Assembly (NCBI GenBank): GCA_008477525.1
Contig: SPDT01000004.1
Span: forward strand, 3,720,001-3,784,000
Direction: 5' to 3'
Length of the DNA stretch: 64,000 nucleotides
DNA from: Hypomyces perniciosus
Lineage: Eukaryota > Ascomycota > Sordariomycetes > Hypocreales > Hypocreaceae
Part shown: one piece after another, positions 56,824-64,000 of the stretch
How the letters are laid out: each line of letters begins with the position of its first letter
Numbering within the stretch: the first letter of the stretch is position 1
Position numbers and translations under genes: made by a program
The notes under the pieces: model-generated
The model's database searches: none
The model's input: the letters and a program-made list of their open reading frames with translations, nothing else
What the model was told of the DNA's origin: nothing

Positions 56824-58739
56824 GGTGAGTATGGTTAGAATGCTGTCGGGGATGGTATATCATGGTGTGTTGAGGTGAATCATATACTACACGAATGCTC
56901 AGAGTAGAACTTCAATGACGATTCTGGTGGTAATAAACTGACAGGTAAAGCGGGCGCGATGTTATATGATGCAATGAGTTGTATAACCGGAGGAGTAGTT
57001 TTTAGGCTTACATCGTGTGCCTCCAACTAACCGACACTGTCGTTGACTTGGCTGAAAGTAAAGCCCAGAGTGAGTCCTCAGGATAGCTGTCATCGGCGAT
57101 GCCGACTCAGCAATGTATCAACTTCACTTTGGAACATCACACTCCCATTTAGTCCTTGTCTACAAAATGCCCAATACTCGAGCATAGATCCGTCACAACT
57201 CTCCATACCTACTCCCGTTCGTTCATGACATCTCTCAACCGCAATACAACAGCCTCTACGGCATTACCAAGTGTTACCCAACTCCCTTCCCCTCGAACAC
57301 CTCTACAACATGACACTCTATGCCTACAAGCAAATTTCATCCAAGTCCCCAACTATCGTAGGTACTAGATAATGGAGAACAACCTATCTCTAATGTAGGT
57401 AGGCCCGAAACCTCAAAGACAATCACCCCCGATTCGTCATCTTGGCTTGGCTATTGTCGGGTAGATATATATCTGCTCAACACCATCCTTTTCACTCTTT
57501 TGAAACCGAGACACTACTATTCACTATCTCCTTTAGTTCTCCGTTATACTATTCTCCAGCACTCTTTTCTTCAATTGCCAAGTCCGGTGCTGTTTCAGTA
57601 GGCATGATACTGCAACCCAACCTTGATGCTGATTTCAACTTTACACGCACCTTGATATAGCACTTTCAACTCTGGAAAAATCGACCTCATCGTCTCACAC
57701 AAGAAGAAACACTTTACACAACACAACCATAATGCATTCTCACTCATACTTTCTTCAGAATTCACAAATGACTACCCTGAACTATCCCTGGATGCAAACA
57801 GTCTCATGACAACAACAGCATATAGATAGGACACAGCCAAGAAGATGCAATAGTAGGAAAAAAAGGAGACGGAAACCCTCACAATGGTATCGTATCCTCC
57901 ATTAATCCACACCAACACCCGCTCATCACCACCTCTCCCCCTTCGCCCCTGACACGACAACCGCTCCCCAAACAACGCATATTCATAGACGAAGTAGCCG
58001 CCTTCCCCCAAAGGACAGTCAGAATGGTTGAATCATCGTAATGTATTATCTCGAAGTCCGACTGCTCTTGGCATCGCAGCCGCCAAACTCCCTTCAAGAT
58101 CACGCACTTCCGCTCTTCCACTACCACCACAGCGCTCTCTACACAGTGTTTTTTTGTGTTGTGTGTGTGTGCGTGTTCTGTTCTGTGCTCCCTTCTAGAA
58201 GAAAAATAGGCTCAGATACGCCGCGAAAAAAAGAGCCAGAACGCATACAGAGGCCACTGAAGACATAGAAAACCGTCAAGTAATACACCCCGCCCGTCGC
58301 CAACAACCCAGAGCTTTGTCAGAAAAAAAAAGCGCGGAAAACTATAGTGCAAAGAATCCTGGGGCCAGAGGCGCAATGTGAACGGGGAAAGGGAAGAAAA
58401 TAGGGGAGGAAGAGAACAAAAAAAGAGAAACAGAGGTATCAAATCAGCCGGCTTCCCTCCCAACCACCACTAAAACAGTCGGCTATGAGCCCCCGTGGGT
58501 CGTCGGAGGCTTGATTTTCGGCCCAAATAAAAAAAACAAAAGAGGTATTTGCGTGAGAAGGTGCGTTTTCGTCACTTCGTCCTGCGTACGCCGGTATTCG
58601 CATGCTAGATATGCGTCATCGGATCTCCGAGATTTGGTGGGCAATATAGTTGTTTGAATGCAGATGGTGAAAAGAGGTCGCGGGGCGAACTGGAGTCGGC
58701 ATATCCAGACAGGACTTCCATCGGTATCGCAGACGAATT
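56824..58739. other. intergenic region between the 3CxxC and G-beta genes
   Basis: No gene is supported. It contains a GT-rich tract at about 58,146-58,190 and A-rich tracts, and it includes the G-beta 3' flank. Confidence 0.55.
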
Positions 58740-60132
58740 TTAGTAGGCCCAGATTTTAAGCTGCCCAAGTTAGCCGCGTTCATGACAAGATGCATCCGCT
58801 GGTTGTGCTGCAACAAAGACATATTGACAACAGCCACTCGTCGTCAAGACTTACCAAAGAATCCCATGAGCCTGTGCACAAACTTATTCCGTCGTTGCTA
58901 ACACCCAAGCAGCTCACGCGGTTCTCATGGCCCACCAGCGACCCGACCTTCTCGCCTCGCGTAACATCCCAGACCTGATTGCTGCGAGTTAGCACAGCTC
59001 CCATTAGACGGCAGTGTGATATATAAATCTTACCTTGCATTCAAAATCGTCGTAGCCGGCGAATAGCAGTCGGCCAGAGACCGATGTGGCAACTGACGTG
59101 ATGCCGCACAGGATAGACTCGGACTGGACAAGGGGTTAGCCTGATTAATTGCCCAAATGCATGCATGATGACCTACGCCATAAAGATTTAATTCGCGATC
59201 GGCGCGGATGTCGAACAATCGGCAGGTAGCGTCGTCGGATCCGGTGACGAAAGAGTGGCCGTCGGGGAAGAATTGGATGGCATTAATATCGGACTCATGG
59301 CCAGCAAAAGTCTGGACTGCTTTCCCGGCTCGAATATCCCACAGCTTGGCAAATGCGTCGCAAGCACCCGAGATGAACGTATTTTGATTAGTAGGGTTCA
59401 AGCTAATGCTCATCACGTCGCCGAGGTGGTCGGCAAACTCGGTAACCTTTTGGCCCGTCTCGATATCCCATTTCATGCAGGTCATGTCGCCGGACGAGGT
59501 CAGGATGCTCCTGTCGTTGATGAAGCGGCAGCATGACAGGTAGCCGGCATGGCCGGAAAGTTCCCTGGCCACGCGTGTAGGGCCGTCGCGCTGCTGGTTG
59601 AGGTTGTAGATGGAGCAGATATTATCGAGACCACCGCAGGCCACGAAGTTGCCGCTGGGGGCGTAGGCGCAGGTCATGACCCAGGATGACCGTAGGGGAA
59701 TCGCATGGACTTTGTTGGTGGTGTAGGCATCCCAAATAATGAGCTTTCCGTCTTGTGACGCTGAAACAAGGTGTCTTCGATCGGTGGACCAGTGCATGGC
59801 ATAGATCTTGGCCAGGTGGCCCTTCAACGTCCGCTTCGCTCGCATGAGCTGGTTCTTGGGGATGGGCTCGTGAGCCTGCTGGGCAACAGCGCGGACTAAA
59901 GCACAGGGAAAAACAAACGCAGGTCAGCATGGCGATCAGCAAGGCGAGAGTCTCAGGGCGAAGGCCATGTCGGTGGTCGTGATGGCCAATTGGGCAACCT
60001 ACGGGTGGTGTCGGCCAGCTCATCCTTCTTCTTCTTGATCCTGTCCTTCAGCGTCTCAGCCTCGCGGCGCGCTTGCTGGATGCGCGCCTGCATGGCCTCG
60101 GGCGACACATCGTTGGGGCCCTGCGAATTCAT
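58740..60132 (-). CDS. heterotrimeric G protein beta subunit
   Basis: WD40 propeller that pairs with G-gamma and G-alpha; in filamentous fungi it controls growth, conidiation, mating and virulence. Exons on the minus strand, 60132-60003, 59895-59177, 59123-59034, 58974-58855 and 58760-58740, give 359 residues, the standard length. An N-terminal helix ([20 protein letters not shown]) forms the coiled coil with G-gamma. Seven WD repeats follow, including [46 protein letters not shown] and [11 protein letters not shown]. The last exon is only seven codons and encodes LKIWAY, the typical G-beta end. All splices are GT/AG and in phase. Confidence 0.97.
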
Positions 60133-60357
60133 CGTGACTGATCTGAGGAGGCGAGACCGTCGAGATGCGGCGGACGGAGGAGGATGAGCGAGCGGGTTGG
60201 GGGGGGATGCGTCGTCAGGATGGAATTGACGAGCGAGCGAGCGAGCTGCTGGGTGTGGAGAGCGGAGGGAGAGGAGAGAGGAGAGGTAACAGGTTGGCCG
60301 GCTGGGCTGGTTGGGGGGGCGGAGGGAACGTGAGCGAGCTACTACTACTACGAGTAC

Positions 60358-60378
60358 TACTCCGTACAGTACGGAGTA
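60358..60378. repeat. inverted pair of the dispersed motif with 1-nt spacer
   Basis: TACTCCGTAC, then A, then GTACGGAGTA form a 21-bp inverted repeat about 230 bp before the G-beta start codon. Confidence 0.9.
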
Positions 60379-63015
60379 CAGCCTAAGCCTAAGCCTACAG
60401 CAAGCAGCCAGGCCAAGTCAGGTCCCTTGGTTAGCTTCCCAGGGGGGTTGGTTTGGCCTTTGGACGGACCAGTGGTTTAGCTCCGCTAGGGCCCAGTGGT
60501 TTTCTGGGGGGGCCGAAGCAGTGCGGTGGGCTTCGCTGCTCACTCTCACCTCTGGAAAATGACGGTGGTCAGGAAGAGAGAAAAAAAAAAAAAAAAAAGG
60601 CTTGCGCACTTTTGGGGAACGGCCACGCCTCTGGCCGCAGCATCAATTTCACAAATTTCATAGGGGCGCTGAACTGCCATCTTTAGTGGCCGAGGAACCT
60701 GCCTAGGCCACCAGCAGCGACTGTTACAGTGGGAAAAGGCACCCAATTTTCGCCATGTTCCAGCCCTCCATGCACGGCATCAAATGTGTTGTTGACAGTT
60801 GGGGAGCCTTGCAGGGTCTGGCTGCCAGAATATCCAGGAAAAGATGGACTGCCTGGGTTGGGCATATTGTCCCCCCGCATGATCTGCGCCTTTCTCCGTC
60901 TCTATGAATGCATTGGCAATTCTGTGATGGTCCGTGACTCTGGTCTGTGGACAACCAGACTTATTAATAGCATCCATACCATACATACTCGTACGTGCGA
61001 AGTAGGTATCTAGATATGCTGGGCACAAAATGGCAAATACTAGTACTGTGTGTACTCGTACGGGTACTCGTTCGCGCACACGCTGACGCGCTCCTTGGAC
61101 TGTTCTGGACGATGCTTCTGCCACAAGCTTGTGCTCCATCGTGCACTGGATGCCGAGCTGCAGGTAAGACGGCCAGGAACCACGAACGAACGAAGCTCAG
61201 TGAGGAATGGCGTATTATTGACACTGTATGTACTCCGTACATGCAGCCGCACCGTCCTAAGACAGGCGGATGTCTTCACCAATCCTTCCCGAGATGCACT
61301 CCTACTACGAAGTACAACTAGTACTACTAGTAGTATGCATGATAAGGGGAAGAGGATGTGGAGTCTTATGCAACAAGTTCTATATCGAGGAGCATTTGCT
61401 TGCTTCCAAGCAGGCCACATTCCTAGATGGGTGTTATTATTAATAGTATGAGTTACTCCGTACGGAGGAGTAGGTAGTGCTCTTATCTACGAGTATGTGC
61501 AGCGCAGTGCAGGTTTGCTGCTGATTATGCACTCAAAAAGCCAACGAGTCAACCAACAACCAACACCAACGACGACCCGGCCAACCGCAAGGCAGCCAAT
61601 TTTATTTGCGATACGGAATATTATGGGTTCCCTGAACTCCCGCTGCTACATACGCTACTGGTTGTTGTCCTGCAGCTGGGCCCCCCTGACCAGATCAGTG
61701 GCTGAATATCGCACCTCGGCTCCGGATCATTTGATGGGATCCATCACGTCCAGCCCACGGCAGTCCTATTACGAGTAGATCTCGATTGCTCGAGCTGCCA
61801 GCCAGGCTGTGTGCGAGGTCCTGGTTCTTAGACGTTGCACTGCACAATGAAAAAGCCAATTGCTTCTTCAGTGAGTCTTTACTCCGTAACCTGGGCTATG
61901 AGTGCGACTTCGCCAGTCCTCCTCATCCTCATCTCGAGCATCTGCTAATTTGCACTGACAGCAAGGAGGCAATTTATGGCGCCTGCAGGTCGACCCGCTC
62001 TCTCGCCCACCTTCTCCATACTTGGTGGACGTCTCTACAAACTGGGCTGATCCACACACGACTCGTACAGGCCCTGACCTGGCCTCTCTGCTGGGCCTCG
62101 TCGTCTGTGCCATTCGACCATTTTCACTCTCGACGGTCGATTTACGGGGATTGATGCAGAATGATCGTACTAGACCCGCCTTTGGCCAACGTTAAAGGCC
62201 TCCGTGACGAATCATGACGAGTCCTGTCCCCGAGCGCTTATGCAGACGCTATTTCGTTCCAATTTCCTTCCTGCGCATTTGGTACTGGTGCCGAGCAGTT
62301 GCATCGCCCCCAAGGCCATCGAGGAACCTGTCAAAATCGCGTCATGGATTTGTCCCGGCGCCCGTGCCCTTTACGTCGTAATACACAACCGTTCTCTGTG
62401 CAACCCCCCAAGGAATTAAGGACCAGTCTATTGTCCGACTGAGGCTCGTCGATATGTCACTAATACTAGCCATCTAGGCCTGAAGAACGCTACCGCAAAC
62501 ATCCGGCTCTTCAACCTAGTAGTAGGTAGCCTTACTACTTTCTACCATGTAATAACACTAGTAGTGCTTTATTGGTGCTCGGGAAAAAGGACAGTGTCAT
62601 CTCAACGCCCGGAGCTTTCCTTTGCCAATCTCGCGACACGAACCCTCCAGCCTGCAGGTGAGCACACACATGTCCCAGGACGTGTTCATGTTGCTCCATC
62701 CATCCATGTCTCTCGGCATTCTTTTCCTGGTTAATCTCCTGGATCCTGGCAGACCCCCTGTGTGTGGCGCCAGAAATGTTATGTATTTGCATCTGACGAC
62801 GACCACAGAAATCTGACAGGCAGTGCCTGACATAATAATAATCATAATTATCATCTATGGATTACTATTATTATTGACCTAATATTCGTTGCATTTCTTC
62901 AGCTTCCTTTTACTACTTGCATCTCCTACGGTGTTATGAGTACACGACGCGGGATGTCACTTCTGCTTGGGCTGCATTGGTGCTCACCCATGCGCGCGTT
63001 CACATTCATATTCAT

Positions 63016-63045
63016 GTACGAGTACGGAGTACGAAGTACGAGTAC
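63016..63045. repeat. GTAC ladder
   Basis: Alternating GTACGA, GTACGGA and GTACGAA units give five GTAC-type steps in 30 bp, with the exact motif at 63022. Confidence 0.8.
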
Positions 63046-64000
63046 TCCCTGTGTACTTCGGAGTGGTATTTTCATAATCTGACATCGACACAACCTGACG
63101 TACTCGTAGGGGTCCTGGCAGGAGAACCGCCCTTTGGCCCCCAGTGAATCTTCACCGGGATGGCACGATGATCCCGTCCAGGTTACGGAGTACAGATGCC
63201 AATCTACTTGGCAGATCTTCCCATTTGTGAAGCTGCCAGACTCCGTAACTACGCGGGTGTTTACTCAAGGATTCCACTCAAGTACGGGTACTGCTACTCG
63301 TAGGGTGATCGACGTCTTTCGCTTGTTCACCCTGTACTTTTCCCGTCGTTTCTCACATTTCAACGCGGTGGAGTTTGGATTTACTCGTACGAGTACTCCG
63401 TACAATCAGACAGATGACCACATGACGAGCATACATACTACAAGTAGTACTAAGATCAAGCGTCACCCATTTCAACAGGAAATTGCCCTTCCGTATTTTG
63501 GCGTCTCTGTATTATGGGAACGTACTCCGTACCATGTTGACATTTCAGCTCCGCCATAATACGAAAACGAAGAACATCACCTTCAAAAGGCGGAAATGAG
63601 CATGAATCAACCATAATGAGCTTCTATATGCACTACTGCCCCCGTACAAAGCACAAGGAGGTTGACCTACCGCGTGCGAGCTAGGTGTCCAAGCCACACC
63701 GTTCGAGCAGCTTTATCATCACCATATTAAACGTCAATCAATAGTACCTAGGTAAATATTACTCCGTAGCTCCATTACAAATCCATCAGCGCTGCATCGT
63801 CATCTGTATTGTAACCAGGAGAAAAAAAACAATAAGCTCTCCTAGTACGGAGTACTAGAACTCCCATATTCCTGTGTATCAAGTCCCAGAGTCGCCTCTT
63901 TGGTTTTTTTTTGGTGGTTGTTTGCCATTGTCTATTGGGGGGTCTCTATTTTTCCCTTTCTTTTAATTTAATGTGTCTTTGCCCATTCCTTGAACCAGTC

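Larger units (their letters stand above)
60133..64000. other. gene-free region at the window end
   Basis: It begins with the G-beta promoter. No coding sequence is supported in the remaining 3.8 kb. It is the region densest in the dispersed motif, with exact copies at 60358, 60369, 61231, 61454, 63022, 63394, 63523 and 63845. A(18) lies at 60,581-60,598. Confidence 0.6.

Noticed and set aside
42037..58739. The run of minus-strand genes from 38.9 to 60.1 kb as a metabolite or operon-like cluster
   Set aside because: The genes are unrelated housekeeping functions with gaps of 1-4 kb and no biosynthetic enzymes.
60381..60398. CCTAAG repeats as a telomere trace
   Set aside because: The unit is CCTAAG, not CCCTAA, with under three copies, and it lies just upstream of the G-beta gene.

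Overview
The window is nuclear DNA from a filamentous ascomycete (Pezizomycotina), most likely a sordariomycete and possibly Hypocreales. The case rests on short introns of about 50-160 nt with GT/AG (once GC/AG) ends and CTAAC-like branch points, a 359-residue G-beta subunit, a 3CxxC-type zinc-finger protein, an Aro80-like Zn2Cys6 regulator, and long filamentous-type orthologues of yeast housekeeping genes. The species is not identified. I saw no tRNA, rRNA, CRISPR array or recognisable transposon.

Layout. 1-9 kb: RPL32 (+) and a Bud14/Tea4-type SH3 polarity protein (-), then a gene-free gap. 9-22 kb: NAD-dependent glutamate dehydrogenase GDH2 (-), a 7-kb gene-free block, TOM22 (+) and an ADAL-type (N6-methyl-)AMP/adenosine deaminase (+) whose last exon and 3' flank are followed by a decayed tandem copy. 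22-28 kb: mitofusin FZO1 (-) and ESCRT-III VPS2/DID4 (+), divergent from a 541-bp shared promoter. 28-37 kb: PP2C phosphatase PTC1 (+) and a 1313-residue ADF-H domain protein (+). 38-51 kb, all minus: the Zn2Cys6 factor, TAF14 (YEATS plus ET domains), Ran-binding protein YRB1, and an unnamed single-pass membrane protein with an acidic N-terminus. 53-60 kb, all minus: a phosducin-like protein, a truncated-looking 3CxxC zinc-finger protein, and the G-beta subunit. 60-64 kb has no gene I can support.

What the genes share. Most are single-copy housekeeping genes, and the window does not look like a metabolite cluster. Two links stand out. TOM22 and FZO1 both act at the mitochondrial outer membrane. 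The phosducin-like protein belongs to the family of G-beta cochaperones and lies about 4.6 kb from the G-beta gene itself.

The strongest unexplained signal is outside the genes. A 10-mer, TACTCCGTAC or its complement, occurs at least 27 times in the intergenic DNA, against about 0.1 expected by chance, and I found none in a coding exon. It sometimes extends as a 7-bp ladder or forms perfect palindromes. Other points worth checking are an in-frame TAG in the Bud14/Tea4 gene, a GC-AG intron, the decayed tandem copy of a gene end, and a candidate selective-autophagy receptor. All exon limits come from manual reading of splice signals and frame, without transcript evidence.
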